DNA from: Lepus europaeus
Lineage: Eukaryota > Chordata > Mammalia > Lagomorpha > Leporidae
Assembly: GCF_033115175.1 (NCBI RefSeq)
Contig: NC_084838.1
Coordinates: 40,527,468 to 40,591,467 of the forward strand
DNA: 64,000 bases
Direction of reading: 5' to 3'
The translations under genes were made by a program, and so were the position numbers. Position 1 is the first letter of the stretch, and each line of letters opens with the position of its first letter. A model generated the notes under the pieces. It was not told where the DNA came from, did not search any database, and saw nothing but the letters and a program-made list of their open reading frames with translations. This document shows positions 12,259-22,842 of this stretch, one piece after another.

Positions 12259-12416
12259 TACAGGGCATGCATTTGGTACAGTAGTTAAGACTTCACTTAG
12301 GACATCTACATCCCATCTCAGAATGCCTGGGATGAGTCCCCTCTCTGCTTTTGATCCAGGTTCCTACTAATGTATGTGCTTGGAGGCAGCAGATGATGGC
12401 TCCCATGTGACACCCA
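12259..12416 (+). repeat. Old CSINE, 5' half (interrupted)
   Basis: GGGCATGCATTTGGTACAGT to CTCCCATGTGACACCCA. Its 3' half resumes at 12694 after the inverted insert. Confidence 0.8.
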
Positions 12417-12693
12417 CATGCACTCACGTGGGAAACCTGGAAAAAGCTCCTGGTTTAGCTCTGGCCATTGCAGCCATCTGGGGAGTGAACCAGCAGATGG
12501 AAGACCTCTCTCTCTCTGTCTCTACTTCTCTCTTGCAAATAAATAAATATATATATATAAAAAAAACTTAGCTGAATTAAAAACTATCTAATGCAGGAGA
12601 CTTTCATTCACAAAAAGAAACCAATGTACCAAAGTCTCTCATTAGACTCTGACTTGAAACAACAATGAACAGATTTACAGCTTCCTACTCAAA
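12417..12693 (-). repeat. Left arm of inverted repeat flanking the KIF24 P-loop exon
   Basis: The reverse complement of 13399-13660. By eye there is no mismatch outside the A/T-rich SINE tail (about 12539-12566), which is AT-repeat-expanded here and poly(T) in the right arm. It comprises the 3' half of a CSINE plus about 120 bp of unique intron sequence. It interrupts an older CSINE whose halves lie at 12259-12416 and 12694-12840. Confidence 0.93.
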
Positions 12694-12840
12694 GTTATAG
12701 GCTGTTGGCTTTGGCCTGACACAGCCCCAGCTTTTGTAGGCATTTGAGGAATGAATTAGCAGATAGAAGATATCTATCTGTCTCTCCTCTGTCACTTAAA
12801 CTTTCAAAGAAATAAAAATATAAAAATAAAGTCCATGAAA
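12694..12840 (+). repeat. Old CSINE, 3' half (interrupted)
   Basis: GGCTGTTGGCTTTGGCCTGA, GTAGGCATTTGAGGAATGAA and AAAGAAATAAAAATATAAAA continue the copy broken at 12416. Confidence 0.8.
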
Positions 12841-13174
12841 ACTAAATGTAATATATGATCTTGGATATTGGATATTAAAAAAAAAAAAAAAAAAAACAGT
12901 TCTTGCTTCCTTATCTTCCAGAGTTGTCTTATGTAGTCTCATCAGTTCTGCAAAAAAATTCTTCATGGAAAACTCACACACTGCTTTGAGAATGTTTTTT
13001 CCTTTTCCTATCTTTCTTATAATTAAAGACCTCCTTCTCCTTAAAGGATTGTATGTTTATAGTTGCGTTTTGTCAAAGATTCTGTGTTTCTATCTGACTT
13101 TCTTTATTAAAAATTTGTGTATAGATTACTACCTCCTTATTATGCATAAATGATATAAATTATTCTTTCTCCAG

Positions 13175-13390
13175 AGGCAACGCCACTTGCTTTGCATATG
13201 GACAGACAGGTGCTGGGAAGACCTACACCATGATAGGAACTCATCAGAATCCAGGACTTTACGCTCTGGCTGCCAAAGATATCTTCAGGCAACTAGAAGT
13301 GTCTCAGCCAAGAAGGCACCTCTTTGTGTGGATCAGTTTTTATGAAATCTACTGTGGACAACTTTATGATCTCCTAAATAGGAGAAAAAG
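13175..13390 (+). CDS. KIF24: KIF24 exon: P-loop (ATP-binding) exon
   Basis: Acceptor TTTCTCCAG/AGGC, donor AAAAG/GTACTG. The exon carries the Walker A sequence GQTGAGKT at 13200-13223, then [21 protein letters not shown] and the strand [18 protein letters not shown]. This is the ATP-binding core of the motor. At 216 bp and phase 2 to phase 2, it would be skipped in frame, deleting 72 residues including the P-loop. The donor GTACTG departs from GTAAGT. The exon sits inside a near-perfect inverted repeat (arms 12417-12693 and 13399-13660) whose right arm starts eight bases after the exon, so splicing may be influenced by RNA pairing. Confidence 0.96.
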
Positions 13391-13398
13391 GTACTGGA

Positions 13399-13660
13399 TT
13401 TGAGTAGGAAGCTGTAAATCTGTTCATTGTTGTTTCAAGTCAGAGTCTAATGAGAGACTTTGGTACATTGGTTTCTTTTTGTGAATGAAAGTCTCCTGCA
13501 TTAGATAGTTTTTAATTCAGCTAAGTTTTTTTTTTTTTTTGCAAGAGAGAAGTAGAGACAGAGAGAGAGAGGTCTTCCATCTGCTGGTTCACTCCCCAGA
13601 TGGCTGCAATGGCCAGAGCTAAACCAGGAGCTTTTTCCAGGTTTCCCACGTGAGTGCATG
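13399..13660 (+). repeat. Right arm of inverted repeat, adjacent to the 5' splice site
   Basis: Starts 8 bases downstream of the last base of exon 13175-13390 and runs through unique sequence into the 3' half of the minus-strand CSINE 13527-13816. Because that CSINE continues intact past 13660, this arm looks like the source copy. The spacer between the arms is 705 bp. Confidence 0.93.
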
Positions 13661-13816
13661 AGCCCAAGCACTTGGGCCATCCTCCGCTGCTTTCCCAGGA
13701 GAATTAACAAAAAGCTGGATCAGAAGTAGAGCATCCAGGACATGAACTCGTGCCCATATGGGATGCCAGCACCACAGACCGGGGCTTTAACCCACTGTGC
13801 CACAGTGCTGGCCCTG
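13527..13816 (-). repeat. CSINE; its 3' half belongs to the right inverted-repeat arm
   Basis: Poly(T) then GCAAGAGAGAAGTAGAGACA, through to GTGCCACAGTGCTGGCCC. Confidence 0.92.
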
Positions 13817-13825
13817 CTGATTAAG

Positions 13826-14112
13826 TTTTTAAAGTTTTCCATTTTATTTGAAAGGTAAAGAGAGACAGAATTCTTTCATCTGTTCCATTCCCCACAATGC
13901 TTGTAGCCAGGGTGGAACAGGCCAGTGACAAGAGCTTAGAACTCAATCCAGGTTTCCCATGTAGCTGGTAGGGACCCAGGTACTTGAACCATCAGCTGCT
14001 GTCTTCCAGGGAGCACATCATCAGGAAACTGGATTGGAAGCAGAAGCAGGACCTGAACCCTGGTACTCAACATAGAATGCAGGATCGAAAATGCTGTGCC
14101 AAATGCTTGCCC
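13826..14112 (-). repeat. CSINE, older
   Basis: CATTTTATTTGAAAGGTAAA to GTGCCAAATGCTTGCCCC. Confidence 0.87.
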
Positions 14113-14215
14113 CTGATTTTTTTTTTTTTTTAATTTTTAAATTTAGCTAGAAAAAATGTAAACTGGCCTCCTAATATTTTTAAACGATCTATATCCTCAT
14201 TCTTTTAATGATAAT

Positions 14216-14444
14216 ACTGGTTCACTCCCCAAATGGCCATAATGGGCAAAGCGGGGCTGGTCGAAGGCCAGGAGCCAGGAACTTCTTTCAAGTTTCTCAC
14301 ATGGGCCATCTGCTGCTGCTTTCCCAGGTGCATTAGCAGGGAACTGGACTGGAAGTGGAGCAACTGAGACTCAAACTATCACCCATATGAGATGCTGGCA
14401 CTGCAGATGGCAGCTTTACTGGCTATGCCACAATACCAGCACCC
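14216..14444 (-). repeat. CSINE, 3'-truncated
   Basis: Begins within the body (GGTTCACTCCCCAAATGGCC) with no CT region or tail. Ends GCCACAATACCAGCACCC. Confidence 0.85.
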
Positions 14445-14449
14445 CCTTC

Positions 14450-15530
14450 CTATTCTTTTGACATGTTATTACACTGAGAAAACTATAAATAAAGATTTCC
14501 TACTTACCCTTGTTTTTCTTTCCAATAATCCAAGGGTAAACTTAATTATAGTTTTCTAAAGTCAGTTAAAATCTTCTGTGTTCACATTAGACTTTTAACT
14601 CTTATTAGGCTTAAACTCTTGCCCTTACAACATAATAAAGAATTTTAGAAATATATTTAGTAACACTGCTTTTAAAATCCCTACTATATTTTTCTGACAT
14701 GAAGTTTTATTTAGGTTGGAACAGATGACTTAAACTGAGTAGGAGGCAACAGAATTATGAAGGGATCAACTGACTGGGAGAAAAGGGAGGCCAGAGAGAA
14801 TAGGGGAATAGAAGGATAAAGGTTGTCATAACAGAATGAACCAGATCGGAGATGTGAGGAGGAGTGAGTTGAGGCTAGGCATGGTTGAAGGCTGGGAAAA
14901 CCTAATCAACTTGAGACTAATGCCCGGCCCCTATCCCCAGTTGCTGCTGCCTGCCCTCCTCCCCGTTCCCCCAGCAAAGATGTCCAAACCTCTAAGGAGC
15001 AGACTAAAAGCATGTATAAGTTCCATGTGCTCCAGACAAGCAGTGGAATGGGGGAAGGGTGAACAGCTTCAGTTCAATAGGAACACCATGTAGGGCAGGC
15101 CCAGATGTATATGGGCACTAGGATAGTAACTGGAGAAGCCAGTGGGTAGCTTTAGGTATGCCATTGTTCTGTGCACTGTTCCAACAAAGAAAGGGGGCTT
15201 TTGAGTATGTCACAACTGAGAGAAAATACGGGTGTTCAGGATTTGGTCCTAAACAACAGCAGCCAAATAAAGGGATGCTGTTGTGGGGGTGCTCTGGGAA
15301 TTGTTACCTTTTATACTCTGCCGATTTTGACGCCTCAAGTTAATTCAATCATGGCTTCTCTTCTAAGCACCAACACCCTTATTAGGAGCCCTTTCTAGTC
15401 AGAATACCCAGTTCCGTTAAAGAACACTTGGCATGAGAATAAAGTCCACTGTTGTGCTCTCCTGGGGTGGGGTGGAGGGGAGTTGTTTGTGTGAAGGGGC
15501 AGTTAGGATGTCTAGCTGTCTTTTCACACA
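14450..15530. other. KIF24 intron, no recognised repeat or gene
   Basis: About 1.1 kb of unassigned sequence. Short open stretches at 14836-15093 and 15158-15398 have no recognisable product or exon signals. Confidence 0.5.
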
Positions 15531-15547
15531 TTTTAAAGATTTGTTTA

Positions 15548-15877
15548 GGCCAGCACCACGGCTCAATAGGCTAATCCTCCGCCTTGCGGCGCTGGCACAC
15601 TGGGTTCTAGTCCCGGTCGGGGTGCCCGATTCTGTCCCGGTTGCCCCTCTTCCAGGCCAGCTCTCTGCTGTGGCCAGGGAGTGCAGTGGAGTATGGCCCG
15701 AGTCCTTGGGCCCTGCACCCACATGGGAGACCAGGAGAAGCACCTGGCTCCTGGCTTTGGATCAGCGCGGTGCGCCGGCCACAGCGGCCATTGGAGGGTG
15801 AACCAACGGCAAAGGAAGACCTTTCTCTCTGTGTCTCTCTCTCTCTCTCACTGTCCACTCTGCCTGTCCAAAAAAAA
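15548..15877 (+). repeat. CSINE, young, inserted in the tail of another CSINE
   Basis: AAAGATTTGTTTA duplicated at 15535-15547 and 15878-15890; the target is the T-rich end of the minus copy that follows. Confidence 0.94.
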
Positions 15878-16170
15878 AAAGATTTGTTTATTTATTTGAA
15901 AGGCAGAGAGACAGAGAAAGAGAGATCTTCCATCTGCTGGTTCACTTCCCAAATGGCTGCAACAGTTGGGACTGGGCCAGGCCAAAACTGGGAACTTCAT
16001 CTAAGTCTCCTACATTGGTAGCAGGGGACCATTTTCTGCTATCTTCTCACATGCAATACCAGGGAGCTGGGTTGGAAGCTGAGCATCTGAGACTTGAACT
16101 AGCATTCCAATATGGAATAACGGTGTCCCAGACAACAGCTTAACACCCTGTGCTACAGTTCCAGCCCCAT
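15878..16170 (-). repeat. CSINE, older, host of the preceding insertion
   Basis: TTTATTTGAAAGGCAGAGAG to TGCTACAGTTCCAGCCCC. Confidence 0.9.
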
Positions 16171-16204
16171 CTAGCTGTTTCTGAATGCAGTTTTTCATAG
16201 TCTG

Positions 16205-16560
16205 TTTTATGTTTTATGTTGCTGCAACAAAATACCTGAGACAAGGTACTTTATAAAGAAAAGAAATTTATTTAGCTCACAGAGCTCAAAAGTATGGTAC
16301 CAGTATCTGCTTGGCTCTGGTGAGGGTCTCGTGGCTGATGGTATCACAATGGTGGGAGCACATGGCAAGATGGGGAACAGGAGCAGGGAGGAGCTAGGTT
16401 TACTTTTTTTATAACAACATGCTCTTAGAGGAACTAATTCATTCTTATAAGACACAGCCCACCCTATGAGACCAGCATTAATCTATTCATGAAAGGGGGC
16501 CCCATGACCTAATTACCTTCCACTCCACCTGGAAGGTTCTACCACCAAAACACTGCCACG
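16205..16560 (-). mobile_element. Ancient LTR-like mammalian repeat
   Basis: Contains TTGCTGCAACAAAATACCTG, AGAAATTTATTTAGCTCACAG and CCCATGACCTAATTACCTTCC, blocks shared with 34850-35157 and (opposite strand) 57291-57680. Family name not asserted; it resembles old LTR relics common to placental mammals. Confidence 0.45.
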
Positions 16561-16601
16561 CTGAGGACTAAGCTCTCGAGGATACAATCAAAACATATCC
16601 A

Positions 16602-16947
16602 GGGTAGGCACTGTGGTGTAGTGGGTAAAGCCACCACCTGCAGTACCAGCATCCCATATGGGCGCCGGTTCGAGACCCGGCTGCTCCACTTCCAATCCAG
16701 CTCTCTTATATGGCTTGGGAAAGCAGTAGAAGATGACCCAAGTTCTTGGGCCCCTGTACCCATATGGGAGTTCCGGAGGAGGCTCCTGGCTTTGGATTGG
16801 CACAGCTCCGGCCATTGCAGCCAATTGGGGAGTGAACCAGAGGATGGAAGACTCACTCTCACTCTCTTTCACACACTCTCTCTCTCTCTCTCTGCCTCTC
16901 CTCTCTGTAACTCTGCCTTTCAAATAAATAAATAAATATTTAAAAAT
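16602..16947 (+). repeat. CSINE
   Basis: GGTAGGCACTGTGGTGTAGT to CAAATAAATAAATAAATATT. ATATCC is present on both sides. Confidence 0.9.
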
Positions 16948-17236
16948 ATCCAAACCATAGCACAATGCTTTAAGTAATTACCTAGGTTATTACCCTTGGC
17001 ATTCTTAATTGTCACCAGGGAGATAGGAATATATAACTCCTGGATTTGAAGTTTCTCTGAAATTCACTGTGGAAAATTCACACTTAACTCTGCAAGTGTC
17101 TTGAGCTGTGGGGTTTTTAAAATATTTCTGGTGAATTAGAAAATATGATCTCTTTGTTTTCTATTCTTGAGACTTCTGTAATGTTCTCATCCACTGATAG
17201 GATATTTTTCTGTTTATGCGGTTATGCTTTATCCTA

Positions 17237-17577
17237 TTTTTTTTATTTATTTATTTATTTTTTTTGACAGGCAGAGTGGACAGTGAGAGAGAGAGAGAGA
17301 AAGGTCTTCCTTTGCCGTTGGTTCACCCTCCAATGGCCGCTGCGGCTGGCGCATCTCGCTGATCCGAAGCCAGGAGCCAGGTGCTTCTCCTGGTCTCCCA
17401 GGCAGGTGCAGGGCCCAAGCACTTGGGCCATCCTCCACTGCCTTCCCGGGCCACAGCAGAGAGCTGGCCTGGAAGAGGGGCAACCGGGACAGAATCCGGT
17501 GCCCCGACCGGGACTAGAACCTGGTGTGCCGGCGCCCCAAGGTGGAGGATTAGCCTGTTGAGCCACGGCGATGGCCT
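17237..17577 (-). repeat. CSINE, young type
   Basis: Long T-rich end, GACAGGCAGAGTGGACAGTG to CACGGCGATGGCC. TCCTATT flanks both ends. Confidence 0.93.
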
Positions 17578-17772
17578 CCTATTGTTTTCTTAATAAGATA
17601 TATTTTCTATAGTGATAACTGGATTTTGATAAGGGTAGACAGAAGTATATGGGTTCAATCTGCCTCTTAAACTGGAAACCAATCTTAAATATCTTCAAAA
17701 TAATTCCTAAATGTAGAAAATAAATTGTTTTTATATCCCTGTTTTTTTTTGTTTTGTTTTGTTTTGTTTTTA

Positions 17773-18078
17773 AGGTTTATTTTATTATTTGAGAGGCAGC
17801 GTTACAGAGAGGCAGAGAGAGAAAGAGAGGTCTTCCATCCACTGGTTCATTCCCTAAATGGCCACAACAGCTGGAGCTGGGCTGATCTGGAGCCAGGAGC
17901 TTCTTCTGGTTCTCCCGTGTGGGTACAGGAGCCCAAGGACTCGGGCCATCTGCTGCTGCTTTCCAAGGCCATAGCAGAGAGTCATATCGGAAGTGGAACA
18001 GCCACAAGACTTGAACTGGCACCCATATGGCTAATCCTCAGGCAGTGGCTTTACCCGCTACGCCACAGTGCTAGACCC
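17773..18078 (-). repeat. CSINE
   Basis: AAGGTTTATTTTATTATTTG to CGCCACAGTGCTAGACCCC. Confidence 0.9.
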
Positions 18079-18480
18079 CTTTATACCCTTATATGAAAAG
18101 TGATAGAAATACAATTCTTGCTTACAGGATTTTAAAATCTAGCATTTTGTTTTGGGCTTCCCATTGGGAGCCTTTCTGGGGGTGATCTCAGAGCATAGGG
18201 CCATGGAAGTATATTTAGGAGTGACCTGAGGACTCTGAAAGCTAGATTCTTCTTTTATTCCAGAAGCCTGTTTCAATATAATTGTTTTCTGAAAGATTGT
18301 AGACTGGAAAAGCTGTTTTCCTCCCTTCTGTCTGTAAAAATCAGGAAAGTTGTGGTGACACATAGCCTGAGGGGGAAAAAAATTAGGAAATAATTTGTGT
18401 TTGGCAATGAAGTGGAGTTCCATTCCTAACCTTAATCAGTATCTTATTAGGGGAGAGGTACTTTTAGAAAGTGTGATAGA

Positions 18481-18810
18481 GGGCCGGCGCCGTGGCTTAA
18501 CAGGCTAATCCTCTGCCTTGCGGCGCCGGCACACCGGGTTCTAGTCCCGGTCAGGGGCTGGATTCTGTCCCGGCTGCCCCTCTTCCAGGCCAGCTCTCTG
18601 CTATGGCCTGGGAGTGCAGTGGAGGATGGCCCAAGTCCTTGGGCCCTGCACCCCATGGGAGACCAGGAGAAGCACCTGGCTCCTGGCTTTGGATCAGCGA
18701 GATGCGCCGGCCGCAGCAGCCATTGGAGGGTGAACCGAGGAAGACCTTTCTCTCTGTCTCTCTCTCTCACTATCCACTCTGCCTGTAAAAAAAAAAAAAA
18801 AAAGAAAGAA
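18481..18810 (+). repeat. CSINE, young
   Basis: 15-bp target duplication AGAAAGTGTGATAGA at 18466-18480 and 18811-18825. Confidence 0.95.
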
Positions 18811-18815
18811 AGAAA

Positions 18816-18879
18816 GTGTGATAGATTCAACACATACCTCCAAGTTGGTGTGATAGATTCAACACATACCTCCAAGTTG
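18816..18879. repeat. 32-bp perfect tandem duplication
   Basis: The unit GTGTGATAGATTCAACACAT... occurs at 18816-18847 and 18848-18879. The first copy begins inside the 3' target duplication of the CSINE 18481-18810. Confidence 0.95.
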
Positions 18880-19149
18880 ATCTGGCTTAATGATGATAGT
18901 ATACCGTAACTGTTCATTACCACACATGCAGGCCTGAGGCACCCAGACGGAGTTCCATCTCTTCCTTGTTACATTAGAAGATGTATCAAGACTCCTTATG
19001 CTGCAAATAAAAGAAGATTCTGTTATTAATGTCTTACCATTTAGGGAAATCATTGGCTCAAATAACTGGAAAGACCAAAGGACAGTTCATCTTTAGGGTT
19101 GGTTTTTTCCAACAGTTCAAGGATGTTTTTTATTCTTTTTTCCCCCCAA

Positions 19150-19320
19150 TATTTATTTATTTATTTGAAAGCCGGAGTTGGAAGGAGGGAGGGAAGGATC
19201 ACACAAAGATCTTCCATCCTGTGGATTGAAATTGGAGCAGACAGGACTCAAAGCCAAGCACATATGGGATACCAGTGTTGCAGGTGGCAGCTTAATCTGC
19301 TGTACCACAACACCAGCCAC
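19150..19320 (-). repeat. CSINE with internal deletion
   Basis: The tail (TTATTTGAAAGCCGGAGTTG) and the head (CCACAACACCAGCCA) are present, but about 130 bp of the middle is missing. Confidence 0.8.
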
Positions 19321-19648
19321 ACTAGCTCAGTGATATTGTAAGGACCCAGTTTGTTTGCATCTCTCTGCTCTACCTTCTTTGGTGTTAACTGCATTCTCAA
19401 ATTAGCTCTCTTTGTAGATACAAAATGGCTGCCACTACTCCCAAGACTGCGTTTTCACTTTCTAACAGAGAAGGGAGAGCATCTCACCACCAAGCACTTA
19501 ACAACCATAGATGAGGAATTTGTTTTAGTTGGTCCAGCATAGATCCCATATCCAAGCCTGAACCAATCACTATAGCCAGGAACATGCCATGCACTGATTG
19601 GCATAGGTTTTGGTTATGTGTTCTTTTTTTTTTTTAAAGATTTATTTA

Positions 19649-19995
19649 GCCGGCGCTGCGGCTCAGTAGGCTAATCCTCCACCTGCGGCACCAGCACACC
19701 AGGTCCTAGTCCCGGTCGGGGTGCTAGATTCTGTCTCGGTTGCCCCTCTTCCAGGCCAGCTCTCTTCTGTGGCCAGGGAGTGCAGTGGAGGATGGCCCAA
19801 GTGCTTGGGCCCTGCACCCCATGGGAGACCAGGAGAAGCACCTGGCTCCTGCCTTCGGATCAGCACGGTGTGCCGGCTGCAGCACGCCAGCCGCGGCAGC
19901 CATTGGAGGGTGAACCAACGGCAAAGGAAGACCTTTCTCTCTGTCTCTCTCTCTCTCACTGTCCACTCTGCCTGTCAAAAATTTAAAAAAAAAAA
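19649..19995 (+). repeat. CSINE inserted in a CSINE tail
   Basis: AAAGATTTATTTA (19636-19648) is repeated as AAAGATTTATTCA (19996-20008), the tail of the next copy. Confidence 0.93.
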
Positions 19996-20312
19996 AAGAT
20001 TTATTCATTTACTTGAAAGTCAGTTACACAGAGAGAGAAGGAGAGGCAGAGAGAGACAGAAGTCTTCCATCTGCCGGTTCACTCACCAGTTGGCTGCAAC
20101 GGCTGGAGTTGTACCTATCAGGAGCCAGGAGCTTCTTCCAGGTCTCACACATGGGAGCAGGAACCTAAGGACTTGGACCATCTTCCGCTGCTTTCCCAGG
20201 CCATAGCAGAGAGCTGGATCAGAAGTGGAGCAGCCAGGACTCAAACTGGCTCCCATATGGGATGCTGACACTGCAGGTGGTGGCTTTACCCACTACGCCA
20301 CTGTGCCGGCCC
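19996..20312 (-). repeat. CSINE, host of the preceding insertion
   Basis: TTACTTGAAAGTCAGTTACA to GCCACTGTGCCGGCCCC. Confidence 0.92.
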
Positions 20313-20548
20313 CTGTGTGTTCATATTTTAAAAGTAGCCAAAGATGTTGATTTGTTTCAGCAATCAGACTATTCCCTGAAGCCTGTAGCTGAGGTCAGGA
20401 GGTGAGATTAGGGGAGGATGCATATCCTTCCTACCCAAAAGACAAAAGGGCTACTAAATGGGGGAGTGGTAGAATGGTGACTGAGGAGGAGAGAACAAAT
20501 GTCTTTTAGAGCAGCAGAACCATACCAACCATGCTTTTGAATCTGCAG

Positions 20549-20636
20549 GCTCTTCGCAAGAGAAGATAGCAAGCATGTGGTACAGATAGTGGGACTGCGA
20601 GAGCTTCAGGTGGATAGTGTGGAGCTCCTCTTAGAG
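20549..20636 (+). CDS. KIF24: KIF24 exon: motor domain, HMVQI-type strand segment
   Basis: Acceptor AATCTGCAG/GCTC, donor TTAGAG/GTAAGT (strong). With the AG carried over it reads R-LFAREDSKHVVQIVGLREL and ends VELLLE in phase 0. In kinesins this is the region after the P-loop subdomain leading toward switch I. The exon is 88 bp with introns of about 7.2 and 12.2 kb on either side. There is no internal stop and residues agree closely with human KIF24 as I remember it. Confidence 0.95.
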
Positions 20637-20991
20637 GTAAGTAATTCTTTTTATAATAACCCACTGTAGCAGTCTAAGGACAAAGAAAGCATTCGTTTTG
20701 CCTCCAAGCTAGTATAATGGACTCACATTTAGGAAAAGGGCAATGACAAGCACACCGCCTTGCATTTGTAAAATATTGGTCCTCTTCTGAGAGGATACCT
20801 TGTTTCTCAACAGGGTAGAGGGAAGTAGGGAATGGGAGAATCCAGAGCAGTTATAAAGGCTGCGAATGTGCTTTTCTGTGGCAGTGGACTCTGTGAAAAG
20901 CTGCTGGAGAAAAAGATTTAAAATAAAATGTCAAATAAGCATTTATTTTCACTTAGGTTTAAAATTTAAAAACTGATGAAAATACCCTTTC

Positions 20992-21340
20992 TGGGCCTTG
21001 CATTGTCTCTGTAGCTTATCAGGTTCAGCCTGCGACACCAGCATCCCATATGGGCAGCAGTTTGAGTCCTGGCTGTTGCACTTCCAGTACAGTTCCCTGC
21101 TAATACACCTGGGGAATCAGTGGAAGATGGCCCAAGTGCTTGGGCCCCTGCACCCATGTAGAAGATAAAGAAGAGGCTCCTGGCTCCTGGCTCCTGGCTT
21201 TAGCCTGGCCCAGCCCTGGCTGTTGCAGCTTTTTTGGGGAGTGAACCAGTGGATAGAACATCTCTCCCTCCTCCTTCCCCTCACCGTCCCCCTCTCCCTC
21301 CCCCTCTGTAATTCTACCTTTCAAATAAATAAAATAGATT
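20992..21340 (+). repeat. CSINE
   Basis: CTGGGCCTTGCATTGTCTCT to CCTTTCAAATAAATAAAATA. A C-rich CT region. Confidence 0.86.
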
Positions 21341-21635
21341 TTAAAAGATTTTATTTGAGAGGTAAAGTTACAGACAGTGAGAGGGTGAGGAGACAGAGAA
21401 AGGTCTCCTATCCTTTGGTTCACTCCCCAGTTGGCTGGAGCTGGCTGATCTGGAGCCAGGAGCTTCTTCTGGGTCTCCCATGTGGTTGCAGAGGCCCAGC
21501 CTTGGGCCATCTTCTGCTTTCCCAGGCCATAGCAGAGAGCTGGATCAGAAGAGGAGTAGCCGAGACTAGAACCGGCACCCATATGGGATGCTAGCACTGC
21601 AGAGGATTAACTTACTGTGCCATAGCGCCTGCCCC
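21341..21635 (-). repeat. CSINE, tail to tail with the previous
   Basis: AAAGATTTTATTTGAGAGGT to CATAGCGCCTGCCCC, forming an inverted pair with 20992-21340. Confidence 0.9.
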
Positions 21636-21642
21636 AAAATAT

Positions 21643-21962
21643 AAGATTTATTTATTTATTTGAAAGGCAGAGTTACACAGAGAGGAGAGGCAGAGAGAGA
21701 GAAAAGTCTTCCATCCACTGGTTCACTCCCCAGTTGGCTGCACTGGCCGAGCTGTGCTGATCTAAAGCCAGAAACCAGGAGGTTCCTCTGGGTCTCTCAT
21801 GTGGGTGCAGGAGCCCAAGGACTTGGACCATCTTCCACTGTTTTCCCAGGCCATAGCAGAGAGCTGGATTGGAAGCAGAGCAGCTGGGACTTGAACCAGT
21901 GCCCCTATGGGATGCCAACACTGCAGGCAGTGGCTTTACCCATTATGCCACAGTGCCGGCCC
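21643..21962 (-). repeat. CSINE
   Basis: AAGATTTATTTATTTATTTG to GCCACAGTGCCGGCCCCC. Confidence 0.92.
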
Positions 21963-22079
21963 CCCAAAATAGATCTTTTTAAAATGAGAAATACCCTTTC
22001 CATTCCCTTTTCCTGAGGCAGCCAGTTTTTCTTAAGATTTATTAAATCTTTATTAAAATAAATTTTAAAATTATTAAAT

Positions 22080-22310
22080 TTGATTTACTCCCTAAATGAC
22101 CCTAACAGCAAGGTCTGGACCAGGCCAAAGCCAAAGACAAGAACTCCATCCAAGTAACCCATGTGGGTAGCAGGGGCTCAAGTATTTGAGCAGTCTTCTG
22201 CTTTTTCAGTCACATAGCAGGGAACAGAATAGGAAGTTGAACAACCAGGACTCCAACTGGCATTCTGATATGGGATGCCAGTGACACACACCCAAGCCCC
22301 CGAGGCAACT
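22080..22310 (-). repeat. CSINE, old and partial
   Basis: TTGATTTACTCCCTAAATGA to ACACACCCAAGCCCCCGAG. Confidence 0.75.
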
Positions 22311-22439
22311 AATTTTATTAGTTTTTTTGTGTATCTTTCCAAAAGAATTTTAAAATCTTCTTTTAATAAATTAGATTATTATAATAAAAGCAGTACTTTT
22401 CCACTGTTATACCTAAACATTACAAAAATATACAAGAAG

Positions 22440-22770
22440 GGGCCAGTGCTGTGGCACAGCAGGTTAACTCCCTGGCCTGAAGCACCAGCATCCCATATGG
22501 GCACCAATTTGAGACCCAGCTGCTCCTCTTCCAGTCCAGCTCTCTGCTGTGGCGTGGGAAAGCAGTAGAAGATGGCCCAAGTCCTTGGGCTCCTGCACCC
22601 ACGTTGGGGGAGACCCAGAAAAAGTTCCTGGCTCCCGGTTTCAGATTGGTACAGCTCGGGCCAGTGCAGCCAACTGGGGAGTAAACCAACGGATGGAAGA
22701 CCTCTCTCTCTCTCTCTCTGTGTATAACTCTGACTTTCAAATAAAATAAGTAAATCTTTAAAAATATATA
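22440..22770 (+). repeat. CSINE with target duplication
   Basis: AATATACAAGAAG before it, and ATATACAAGAA after an (AT) stretch at the tail. Confidence 0.92.
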
Positions 22771-22842
22771 TATACAAGAAAATAGAAAAAGACTCACTGT
22801 CTAACTGTATCCAAAAAGCCCCCCACTTCCTCTGAAGTATTC

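Noticed and set aside
12417..13660. Inverted repeat explained as two independent CSINE insertions
   Set aside because: Both arms share about 120 bp of non-SINE intron sequence with no mismatches, so two separate SINE insertions cannot account for it.
14836..15398. Short open frames in an unassigned intron stretch
   Set aside because: No recognisable protein, no start context or splice signals that stand out; expected by chance.
19721..20206. 161-codon + strand open frame (and similar 100-190 aa frames, for example 18447-18923, 22379-22921, 26567-27148, 21100-21597)
   Set aside because: They read through CSINE copies, and the same peptide phrases (GWPKCLGPAP, GPSSTALPGHSRELAWKR) recur in dozens of frames across the window. 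They are repeat translation, not genes.
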